Assembly: GCA_028288775.1 (NCBI GenBank)
Contig: JAQGHP010000411.1
Location: forward strand, 1-12,601
Direction: 5' to 3'
Length of the DNA: 12,601 nucleotides
DNA from: Phycisphaerales bacterium
GTDB lineage: Bacteria; Planctomycetota; Phycisphaerae; Tepidisphaerales; Tepidisphaeraceae
This document shows, one piece after another, positions 6,401-12,601 of this stretch. The notes below the pieces were generated by a model. The model saw only the letters and a list, made by a program, of their open reading frames with translations. It did no database searches and was not told the origin of the DNA. Numbering within the stretch: position 1 is the first letter of the stretch; each line of letters opens with the position of its first letter. Position numbers and translations under genes: made by a program.

Positions 6401-7388
6401 CGTCGAGGTTGCCGTCGCCCGCGGTCATGCTCCGCGGCTCCATGGCGGTGTAGGCGGGGTAGTCATACCGCACGTCCAGGCGGGTGATGGCGGGGCGGGG
6501 GTGGACGGTGGCGGTGAACCAGTCGCTGTCGCCGTGGTCGGTCGTCACCTTGTATTGGAAGGTCTGCTGGAGGCTGTCGAAGTTCGCGTGGAATTCCCGG
6601 GCGCCGGTCTGCTCGAGGGCCTGGCTAACGCTTTGGCCGCTGGAGAACTTGCGGATGAGGGTGACCTGGCGCGAATTCAGTTCCTTCCCGCCGACGGTCG
6701 CGGAAATTTTGGTGATGATGTCGAGCGGGTCGCCCTGGGCGAGCGTGACGTCGCCCGGCTTCACCTGGATGTCGGAGAGCAACGGAGGCATGTGGTTGTT
6801 CCACGGCATCAAAATCGTAAACAGGCCGCGGAGCGTCGGCACGGCGGTGTGCGAATTGAGCGAAAAGAACATCCACAGCAACAGCACGGGGGCAAAGTAA
6901 ATCGCCCAGCGGGTAATCGTATTGAACGGCACCACGACCGAAGCGTTGACCCTGGAGGCGTCCCCCTCCGCCTGGTTGATCAGATGATCGACGAGTTCCT
7001 GCGAGCCGCGGAATTGCGGATCGGATTCCTGGCTGAGTTCGACCGCGCTGCTGAGGCGTTCCTGAACGCCCGGGTTGAGCTCTTCCACCTGCCGGGCGGC
7101 CCGGCTCAGGCTCCAGCGTTGCAGGGCCGGGCGCAAATAATGCACCGCCGACCAGACCACCGAAGCCCAGGTGATCAGCGAAACGATGACCCGCAGGACG
7201 AGCGGAATCCCCGGGAAGTACCCCAGGAGCAGGGCGGAGGCGAGGAGCGCGCCAAGGCTGATGACCAGCGTCTGCAACACGCCGCGGGCGGCCAATACCG
7301 TCCATTGGCGCTGCGACACTTCGCGGAGCGGATCGGTAAGCCGATCAGAAACCGACATCGGCGGGCGGGATGGGGTCATGGTGGACAT
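3408..7388 (-). CDS. Giant membrane-anchored coiled-coil protein, DUF4175-like
   Basis: The product is 1326 residues. Predicted membrane segments lie near residues 37-57, 62-84 and 160-177. A beta-rich region with Ig-like strands follows (about 205-525), then a long charged coiled coil that grades into Gln/Ala-rich sequence with few other residues (about 685-1240). Near 1131-1170 PEQG/QGQ repeats occur. The tail departs from this: ISAADWAKLPPMMQKELM followed by YKQMIKNYYIRVA, which resembles the conserved end I know from planctomycete relatives. The architecture fits large DUF4175-type proteins found beside MoxR/vWA genes, whose function is unknown to me. A scaffold or load-bearing envelope role is an inference. 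ATG 7388 has AGGAGG at 7403-7398 with a nine-base gap, better than the upstream in-frame ATG at 7418. The gene follows the vWA pair after a 271-base gap. Confidence 0.87.
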   Translation of the reverse strand: MSTMTPSRPPMSVSDRLTDPLREVSQRQWTVLAARGVLQTLVISLGALLASALLLGYFPGIPLVLRVIVSLITWASVVWSAVHYLRPALQRWSLSRAARQVEELNPGVQERLSSAVELSQESDPQFRGSQELVDHLINQAEGDASRVNASVVVPFNTITRWAIYFAPVLLLWMFFSLNSHTAVPTLRGLFTILMPWNNHMPPLLSDIQVKPGDVTLAQGDPLDIITKISATVGGKELNSRQVTLIRKFSSGQSVSQALEQTGAREFHANFDSLQQTFQYKVTTDHGDSDWFTATVHPRPAITRLDVRYDYPAYTAMEPRSMTAGDGNLDALVGTKVTLTLHTTDSLVTDQSQLILDEGKPTQAVVALAPTANKNEYQAKLDVTHTGEYVIKLRNEFSLGNKDDQPRAITAQFDQAPAIAITSPITQIAVRPDDSVPLMYTASDDFGVARVEALIQVDDKPERTFPVTIHSKDLKNIKDQWVLSVGSILTQFQSPNGTRITYQLKATDNRDPDPQFGLSARQTIVINKNEAKSYQDKLNEQRKLDLEAAIRKAIERLNQNEWKADSLSRQDDKHSITAEEKRLSTELRDQLAATSKDLSTAASEFLATPFAHVAQAAKDIADKTIAGAADDAAKFQIDTDASAARHDDAVKSKKEIVEAREALMKLIEKAEVAERKAEAAEALKDAAKKQEEVAREMQQHPENVDQNRQKQQEAIAKLQEAIAKDQAIQNQEAQKEAQKLTELANKIEQDEQKQTELQNNTSKQEEAQQAQQQANALAEEQKKLNDQVQQFAKADKDPLQQAGAQTPNQDQQKDLVKNIEQNQLAQAAQQAQQAADQLKQDAQKLADAAKNPNANPTDAQKQQQQKDQQNQDAAQNAQNDANKAADALKNDANQNQVPQANDNAAQQAQQAAQAIAKQADAVEQQNKQGANNPDVNKAAEAAKADAQQAAADAQKAAQAQNADQAKQELQQAAQELAKAGQEVAQAAQAEAKADQAMAQADNQKADAAAADQAQGLADQQQQIAQALAQQAQQAADAQGAMPAQQAAQQQQQLADQTKQAQDAAKQLAKEAQADKNQALAQRADQAEKALEQAAQAQQDAAKAEAANQPDQAGQAQADAQQALAKADQALRGNPEQAQANAEQGQGQPEQGHPEQGQGQPEQGQGQGHPEQSAAQAAQEAAAAQQQALQPNQPAAAEAAQALAQAAQASAQALPGQGQPEAGQPGQEPGQEPGNEPGQDPSAMAGHTPDSKQGIQGQNAGGDNNPPANVQALGISAADWAKLPPMMQKELMNAAQQSGPPAYKQMIKNYYIRVAHMQTQRPEPSQKQ
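3879..3998 (-). repeat. In-gene PEQG/QGQ tandem repeat tract
   Basis: Residues 1131-1170 of the coiled-coil protein iterate PEQGQGQ, PEQGH and PEQGQGQGH. On the plus strand this appears as repeated CTGTTCGGGCTG-like words. Such tracts change length easily, so the repeat number may vary between strains or be misassembled. Confidence 0.75.
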
Positions 7389-7397
7389 GGTGATCTG

Positions 7398-7403
7398 CCT
7401 CCT
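7398..7403 (-). promoter_or_regulatory. Strong ribosome binding site deciding the coiled-coil protein start
   Basis: The minus strand reads a full AGGAGG nine bases before the ATG at 7388-7386. The upstream in-frame ATG at 7418 would place this site inside the coding sequence, so the later start is preferred. Confidence 0.8.
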
Positions 7404-7659
7404 GCGGGAACGGCCCAAAAGGCCGCTGCCGGGGGTTCCTTCCTGCTTCTATTCACTGCGGTCCCGGTGCATCGGCACGGCGGGCTGCCTAATACGATGC
7501 GCGGGGAGAGGATTCATTACAGCCCGAGTACCGCTTCCTCAATTTCATTTTGCAATTTTCATTTTGCAATTTGCAATCGGAATCCCCGGCGGGTCGGTCA
7601 TTGCAAATTGCAAAGTGCAAAGTGCAAAGTGGTAGGCGTCGTTGTGCCCTTTTGCGCAC
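7404..7659 (-). other. Gene-free gap upstream of the coiled-coil gene
   Basis: The 256 bases between the vWA gene stop and the ribosome binding site hold the inverted repeat at 7545-7632, a small CGGCC/GGCCG hairpin with a CAAAA loop (7411-7425) just upstream of the binding site, and no open reading frame of credible composition. Weak promoter-like combinations exist on the minus strand, such as TTGAGG followed by TGTAAT at a 15-base spacing, or a TATTAG near 7492. None is good enough to call. The gap is long enough for the coiled-coil gene to have its own promoter. Confidence 0.5.
7545..7632. repeat. Inverted repeat built of TTTGCAAT words, copy 2
   Basis: The arms 7545-7577 and 7600-7632 match at 28 of 33 positions after reversal, around a 22-base GC-rich loop. 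The right arm iterates GCAAAGT three times, and the left iterates CATTTTGCAAT. It shares TTTGCAATTTGCAATCGG with the copy at 1123-1217, which shows that these are members of one dispersed family. Here it begins 27 bases beyond the stop codon of the second vWA gene. Confidence 0.8.
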
Positions 7660-10600
7660 CTAGACCAGCCCTCCCACCTTCCGCAGTATCCATTCCGCGG
7701 TAATCAACCCCACGAACGCGATCAAAAAGCACCAGTGCGCCCGGCGGGTGTACGGGTTTTCCGGGTCGGCGAAAAGCCCGATCTGCTGGATCGTGTCCAG
7801 TGGCGGTTGTTCCAGATTCGGGATGTGTTGGGCGAGCACGTCACCGTAGGCCACGTCCACCCCCACGCCGCTGCCGGAGCGGGCGATGCTTGCCATCATA
7901 TTCCGGTCGGCGTTGATGTTGCGCAACTCGCGGTCGGTGCCGGTCAGCACGTCCACCAGCAGCGATTTCTGCCCAGCGGAGGTGTCATCGTTCAGCGCCT
8001 TCTCCACGGACTGGCCCTGGAGGGTGATCTCCACCGCCCCGGCCTTGATGCCGCTAAGCGTGGCTCGGTAGACGCCGGGGGCATCCGGCAGTTCGGTCGC
8101 CTCGGCCGTGGCCACCACCGCGCCGCCCTGCAATTGGCCCGTCGCGGCATTCTTCCTGGTCACACTGCGGGCGACCATTTTAAACTTCTGCCCCGTCTGC
8201 GGGGTGAAATCGTCCTTGAGCAACCGTGCGTTGACCACCACGGAATCGCCCTCGGTGTATCGCGGCTTGCTCGTGCCGAAGCGGACGTACCGCCCGCCGG
8301 CGGGCATGTCGCTCTGCACCACCCAGCGGATCACCTGGCCCCAGAAACGGTCGGTGAGGTTTTCGCCTTCGACTTGACGCAGACGCCACATCTGGTCGCT
8401 GGCCAAGTACATGACGCGGCCCACGCCCGCGGTCATCGTCGCGAGCAAGGCGCGCTGCCGGGCGGTGGCGAGCGTATCCGAATCCTGCTGCGGCGTGAGG
8501 GAGGCGCTGTCGCGAATGTCGGAAATCTGCCACAGCACGCTCGCCGACTGCTTGGCCTGCGTCTGCTCGCTGTGCCAATACCACTTGGCATCGCCCGTGC
8601 CCATCGACGCCCAGTAGTGGGCGTTGGTCTGATCGTTCACGTCCAACTGACTTACAACGCTGCTGATGCCTTCGGGCGCGACTGTGGCCCGGAAGCCGTT
8701 GTGCATGTGTTCCGACAGCGACGCGGCGGTCCAATTGCTTGATACGTGTACCGGCAACAATTCCGCCAGCGGAGTTCCGCTGTAGCGCGCGGGCATGTTC
8801 AACTGCCCCGCAATCACCAGCAGCGAGGTGCCGCGGTCGCGCACGGCCTTGGCGATGTTCTTCTGCGCCTCGACGCCCAAAAGCTCAACCGGCACGTCGC
8901 CCAGAACGATCAGGTCAAACGCCGCCCATTCCTCGGCGGTTTCGGGGAGCTTCTGCGCTTCGTCCGCCGGGTTGGTGGGGGAGGCCTTGATCGGCGTGGG
9001 CGCCTGCACCTGCGCGACGTGGGCCGGCTCGGTCAGCACGGTCTGCAAATGCACGCGGTTGTCGCGCTTGAGATAGTTGGCGAGGTACCGGTATTCCCAA
9101 CGCGGCTGATCCTCCACCACCAGCACGTGCAGCTTGTCCTTCTTCACGGAAACGCGGAAGTTCTGGACGTTGTTTTCCTTCACCGCTTCGCCGGGCATTT
9201 CCGCGATGCGCACCTGGTACTCGTACACGTCCGGCTCAGGGGGCTTGTCCTTAAAGGTAAGCACCGTGGTCGTCTGGCTGGAGGTGGGGGTGACGGTCTG
9301 GGTGTCGAGGACGGTGGTGCCGCGAAGGAAGTCCACCTTCACCGGCCGGCCCGCCATCCCGTCCAGGCGGAGCAGGGCGGAGGCGCGGAGGGTGTCGTCC
9401 TTGAAGATCCAGTCGGGGGCGTCCACCGATTCGACCGATGCGTCCGCGGCGACCTGCCGCGAGCCCACGCCCAGCGTGAACACGCGCACGCCGCGGGCGG
9501 CGAGGCGCTGCACGGCATCGGTCGGGTCGCCCCCGTCGTTAATGCGGCCGTCGCTCACCAGCAGCACGCACGCCCGCTCGCCCTGCCCGATCTGCTCGGA
9601 GACGAACTTGAGCGTGTCGGCAATGTCCGTCGCCGAGCCGACGGGCTCGATGCCCGCCCGCATGGCCTTGGCGACTTCTTCCTTCTTTGCCGTCGCGATG
9701 ATCTGCTGCCCGCCGGCGAAGGTGATGACCTTCGTGGCCTGGCGGTCAAAGACGTCCGTGAGGCTGGTGGGAAGGTCGCGCGCCTTGCCGGTGAGGGCCG
9801 CATACGCGATGTCGGCGCGGCGCATTTGCGCTACCTGCGCCAGCGCATCCTGCACCTGCGGGTCGCCGGCGTGCTGGGTGATGAATTCGTTGTCGGCCTG
9901 CTCGGCCAGAGGATTGAGCTTCACCAGCGATGCGTCAAGAGCCGCTCCGATCTTGCCCCAGGGAATGTCCGCCGCGGCTTCGTCGATCTTCGTGCGCGCG
10001 ACCGCCTGCCCGATGGCCTGGCTCATCTGGTCCGCGGCTTCGCGCAGCCCTTTGACGATCGCCGGCGCGTCGCCCGACTGCATCTTGGGGTCTTTTTCCA
10101 GGCGGGAGGCGGTGTCGTTCAGGTGCTCGTTCCAATCCTTGAGCGATTGAATGAACCCGTCGAACTGCTTGGGGGCTTCCTTTTCATCGGTGGCCGCGGC
10201 TTGGCGCGGCAAGTAGAGAAGCTCATCGTGAAGGGAAGAGAGACGAACGGCCGAGCGGTCAAGCCGGCTGGCCCGCAGGTCGCCGGGCAGCATTCCTAGC
10301 GCGTCTGCCCACCGCAGGCGCTCAAGCGGAGTGGCCTGCGTGTCCTTCTGGGCCATTGAGAGGCTCTGGTCGAGCACCACCCAAAGCGTCTCGGCGACCG
10401 GCGTGGTGTTCTTGAAAACCCACAGCGGGCGCAGGAGCAGCACCGCCAGCAGGCACACCAGCGCGATGCGGATCGCGGTCAGCCAGTGGACGATGCGCTT
10501 GGGGGCGATCTGCTGCTGCGCGCGGTACAGGTAGTAGACCATCACGCCCACGGCGATTAGCGCCGGGAGCAGCAGCCACCACGCGATGGCGGGATCCCAG

Positions 10601-10680
10601 TTCAGATACCCCAGCAGCGGGGTCACGGAGTTGTTGTATGGATGAAGCAAGCAAGCTCCCGAACTTTTAACGTAGCACAT
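7660..10680 (-). CDS. vWA-domain membrane protein with glutamine-amidotransferase-like domain
   Basis: The product is 1006 residues. Membrane segments lie near 32-52 and 68-88, with a third at the C-terminus (about 983-1000). A vWA metal-ion site is visible: D104-Q-S106-L-S108, then T351 in GSATDIAD and D377 in LLVSDGRINDGG. Between the first and second parts lie about 200 mainly helical residues (about 110-315), an insertion inside the vWA fold. Downstream come Ig-like strands (about 410-550), then VLVVEDQPRWEYRYLANYL and a Rossmann-like stretch (IVLGDVP, LLVIAG) of the class I glutamine-amidotransferase-like fold. I see no clear catalytic Cys-His pair, so a binding role is more likely. The ATG overlaps the upstream stop codon by one base (TGATG), so translation is probably coupled. 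A GTG at residue 19 is an alternative start just before the first membrane segment. The family accompanies MoxR ATPases; the task is unknown. Confidence 0.85.
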   Translation of the reverse strand: MCYVKSSGACLLHPYNNSVTPLLGYLNWDPAIAWWLLLPALIAVGVMVYYLYRAQQQIAPKRIVHWLTAIRIALVCLLAVLLLRPLWVFKNTTPVAETLWVVLDQSLSMAQKDTQATPLERLRWADALGMLPGDLRASRLDRSAVRLSSLHDELLYLPRQAAATDEKEAPKQFDGFIQSLKDWNEHLNDTASRLEKDPKMQSGDAPAIVKGLREAADQMSQAIGQAVARTKIDEAAADIPWGKIGAALDASLVKLNPLAEQADNEFITQHAGDPQVQDALAQVAQMRRADIAYAALTGKARDLPTSLTDVFDRQATKVITFAGGQQIIATAKKEEVAKAMRAGIEPVGSATDIADTLKFVSEQIGQGERACVLLVSDGRINDGGDPTDAVQRLAARGVRVFTLGVGSRQVAADASVESVDAPDWIFKDDTLRASALLRLDGMAGRPVKVDFLRGTTVLDTQTVTPTSSQTTTVLTFKDKPPEPDVYEYQVRIAEMPGEAVKENNVQNFRVSVKKDKLHVLVVEDQPRWEYRYLANYLKRDNRVHLQTVLTEPAHVAQVQAPTPIKASPTNPADEAQKLPETAEEWAAFDLIVLGDVPVELLGVEAQKNIAKAVRDRGTSLLVIAGQLNMPARYSGTPLAELLPVHVSSNWTAASLSEHMHNGFRATVAPEGISSVVSQLDVNDQTNAHYWASMGTGDAKWYWHSEQTQAKQSASVLWQISDIRDSASLTPQQDSDTLATARQRALLATMTAGVGRVMYLASDQMWRLRQVEGENLTDRFWGQVIRWVVQSDMPAGGRYVRFGTSKPRYTEGDSVVVNARLLKDDFTPQTGQKFKMVARSVTRKNAATGQLQGGAVVATAEATELPDAPGVYRATLSGIKAGAVEITLQGQSVEKALNDDTSAGQKSLLVDVLTGTDRELRNINADRNMMASIARSGSGVGVDVAYGDVLAQHIPNLEQPPLDTIQQIGLFADPENPYTRRAHWCFLIAFVGLITAEWILRKVGGLV

Positions 10681-12601
10681 CACACCCGCGTCAGCCCCGC
10701 GCCCGCGACGTCCACCTTCTGCTGCATCCCGGCCATGCGGTAGGTCATGGCGGTTTCGGCCAGAAGGCTCAGCAGCACGAACCCGCCGAGGTACGGCCAC
10801 AATTCCGTGGTCTTGTCTTCCTGCGTGACAATGGCGGCGACGGTCGAGTTATTCACCTGCGGGTTGCGCTTATCGAGGAACCCGCCCTTTTTCAACCAGT
10901 CGTGGTCTTCGGCTGAAAGGGGGGTGTTGTCCAGTTCCTTGCGGTCGATCCCCACGCCGTAGAACACCGGCTGCGGCACTTCCGTCGGATCGAACCGCAA
11001 TTGGTACAGGCCCGGGAGGAACGCGTTGGGGTACTGGAACTCCCAGCGGCCGTTGCGATAGGTCGCCTTGCGGCCCTTGTCCACCGTGTTGTCCGGCAAC
11101 GTCACGTTCACTTCCTGAACGCCCGGGTTGGCCGGGCCGCTCCAGACGATCGACGAACCGGCTTCCAGGTTCCCGCTGTTCTGCGAGCGGGTCTGCGGGC
11201 TGCACAGGTGGTAGACGGTTTCATTAACCAGCGGCACGAAGTTGGGCATCGCCGGCCAGTTGTTCCAGGCACCGTCCACGGAAGTACACCACACGGCCAC
11301 GCGCCCGTTGCCCAGCGGCCGCTCGAAGATCAGCGGGTCGCCCGTGGTCGAGGCCAGCACCACCTGGTCGTCCGCGTCCCGTGGGATCAGCGGCCACCAC
11401 TGCTTGGTGACCGCGCCCGCCAGCGCGTTGCGCTCGGCGGCGGTGACCATCGCCACCATGGGGTTGTTCGGGTCTTTCACTTCAATCGACGGGGGGGTCT
11501 TTTCGTTACGCGGAACCTGCGACTTAAGTTCCGCAGTGAATAGCATCGAACGGGGGTCGCGCGATTTGGAAATAAACGCTGGCGTGGATCGCGGCCCGAG
11601 GATCACCCACACGCCGTGCCCGGAGCGGGCGTAATCGGCTAGCCGGCCCTCCAGCTCCGACGGGAGCTGCGACACGTCGTTGAGCACGACCATGTAATAG
11701 TCATCGAGCTTCGCCGACACGCCCTCGGTCACGCTTACGATCTTCGGCTGCACGAGCGTGGTCGCCGTCTGGCTCTCCTCGACCGGCTGCATCGCCGCCT
11801 CGAGGAACTGGCTGGCCCGGTAATGTCCGGCGGAAGTGAGCTGCCCGTCGATCACCAGCACGGGCAGTTTTTGCCAGACGTGTACCGCGGCCACCGCTTC
11901 ATTATCCGCCTGCAGCGCGTCCACCACGTCCGTCCACACCCGCACCCAGCTCGAACCCGCCGAGGCGAACGTGTGCTCGAAGCGGACGGTCGCGGTCTGC
12001 CCCGCGCCAAGTAACGCCAACTGCTCGGGCGCGCCGATTTCCTGCCCGTTCACGCTCAGGTGAACGCTCATCGACGCCACTTCCTTGGGGCCGCTGTTGG
12101 AAACGGTCGCCGTGATTTGCACGGGGCGGTTGACGCCCACGACCCGGGGCTGAATCGTCAGGTCGCCGATGGACACGTTCGACGCGTCCGACTCGGCGGT
12201 GAGCTGATAACTATGGACGGTCAGGTGCCGGTCGCTGCCCTTCAGCGGATCGCCCAGCGCCCGCTGCCAGGCGGCATTGTCGCCGATCTGCCAGTTCCCC
12301 TTCTGCTCATCCGACACCACCAGCACTACTTTCCGCAGATTGCGCCCGTTTCTGAGCACTTCCCGTGCCGACTCCACCGCTTCGGCGATCGAGCAATCCG
12401 TCAGGCCCGGCTTGAGCTGGTGGAGTTGATTCTTCAGGTCCGTTACCCGCGCGCCATCCCGCACGCCTACGGGAACTGGCGTAAGAACCTTCGGCCGATG
12501 CTCCGCGAGCACCACCGAGATTGTGTCCCCATTCCGCAGCGCGGGATTGTGGTCATCCGTGAGCTTGTCGATCACGCCCTGCGCTTCTTCGAACAGCGTG
12601 T
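10680..12601 (-). CDS. BatA-like vWA membrane protein, N-terminus beyond the window
   Basis: The frame stays open to the right edge, so 639 residues are visible and the start is missing. The GTG at 12575 is internal, because in-frame codons (TLFEEAQG) continue upstream of it. The visible part begins inside a vWA domain: GDTISVVLAEH, the PGLTDCSIAEAV segment and RKVVLVVSDEQKGNW. A CARDB-like beta domain follows (fragment residues about 140-240, with VNRPVQITATVSNSGP). Then comes a glutamine-amidotransferase-like fold (LPVLVIDGQ, YYMVVLNDV, GVWVILGPRS) without an obvious catalytic triad. A membrane segment (LGGFVLLSLLAETAM) precedes a short tail. The missing N-terminus probably carries BatA-type membrane helices and the metal-site DxSxS motif; that is inferred from the family. 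It ends in TGA overlapping the next gene's ATG, and both proteins share the vWA plus amidotransferase-like design, so an ancient duplication or a paired complex is plausible. Confidence 0.85.
   Translation of the reverse strand, partial: TLFEEAQGVIDKLTDDHNPALRNGDTISVVLAEHRPKVLTPVPVGVRDGARVTDLKNQLHQLKPGLTDCSIAEAVESAREVLRNGRNLRKVVLVVSDEQKGNWQIGDNAAWQRALGDPLKGSDRHLTVHSYQLTAESDASNVSIGDLTIQPRVVGVNRPVQITATVSNSGPKEVASMSVHLSVNGQEIGAPEQLALLGAGQTATVRFEHTFASAGSSWVRVWTDVVDALQADNEAVAAVHVWQKLPVLVIDGQLTSAGHYRASQFLEAAMQPVEESQTATTLVQPKIVSVTEGVSAKLDDYYMVVLNDVSQLPSELEGRLADYARSGHGVWVILGPRSTPAFISKSRDPRSMLFTAELKSQVPRNEKTPPSIEVKDPNNPMVAMVTAAERNALAGAVTKQWWPLIPRDADDQVVLASTTGDPLIFERPLGNGRVAVWCTSVDGAWNNWPAMPNFVPLVNETVYHLCSPQTRSQNSGNLEAGSSIVWSGPANPGVQEVNVTLPDNTVDKGRKATYRNGRWEFQYPNAFLPGLYQLRFDPTEVPQPVFYGVGIDRKELDNTPLSAEDHDWLKKGGFLDKRNPQVNNSTVAAIVTQEDKTTELWPYLGGFVLLSLLAETAMTYRMAGMQQKVDVAGAGLTRV

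Noticed and set aside
7477..7540. Promoter for the coiled-coil gene
   Set aside because: Candidate hexamers on the minus strand either match poorly or have a 15-base spacing, so I did not call one.
6111..7703. 530-codon open frame on the plus strand
   Set aside because: It is antisense to the membrane and beta-rich part of the coiled-coil gene, which has a strong ribosome binding site and recognisable membrane segments. The plus-strand product is unlike any family I know.
8746..10299. 517-codon open frame on the plus strand
   Set aside because: It is antisense to the vWA protein, whose metal-site motifs clearly mark the minus strand as coding. High GC gives long antisense open frames.

Overview
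The window is GC-rich. Its six protein-coding loci all lie on the minus strand, so transcription runs from the right edge towards the left. Gene content suggests an uncultured or little-studied member of the Planctomycetota, perhaps the Phycisphaerae. The basis is two very long BatA-like von Willebrand factor A (vWA) membrane proteins next to a giant coiled-coil membrane protein, a secreted squalene-cyclase-like repeat protein, and intergenic gaps packed with palindromic repeats. This assignment is inference from family composition; there is no rRNA or tRNA in the window.

Layout in transcription order. (1) 12601-10680: C-terminal two thirds of a BatA-like vWA protein, cut by the window edge. 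(2) 10680-7660: a second vWA protein with a glutamine-amidotransferase-like domain, coupled to the first by a one-base TGATG overlap. (3) 7388-3408: a 1326-residue protein with three predicted membrane segments, a beta-rich extracytoplasmic part and about 700 residues of coiled coil and Gln/Ala-rich sequence. (4) 3144-2026: a secreted prenyltransferase/squalene-cyclase-like alpha/alpha-toroid protein. (5) 1910-1240: a secreted SGNH/GDSL hydrolase broken by one frameshift. (6) 983-483: a stand-alone two-component receiver with its own good sigma-70-type promoter. Positions 1-482 hold no gene but contain a structured repeat element.

The first four genes look like the downstream half of a MoxR ATPase/DUF58/vWA-type cluster. 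In such clusters a cytoplasmic AAA+ ATPase, expected beyond the right edge, works with vWA proteins on the membrane. Here the cluster also carries the coiled-coil protein and the toroid protein, which suggests an envelope-associated assembly. The partners' tasks are not known to me.

The most unusual feature is the non-coding DNA. Each gap longer than about 100 bases carries a long inverted repeat, usually built by iterating a 7-9 base word. They are a TTTGCAAT family at 1123-1217 and 7545-7632, an ACGTGAAACGTG palindrome at 1939-2013, two concentric inverted repeats at 3175-3399 built from CCGAAT and CACGAATG words, and a 325-base element at 119-443 with 88-base inverted ends and GNRA-tetraloop hairpins.
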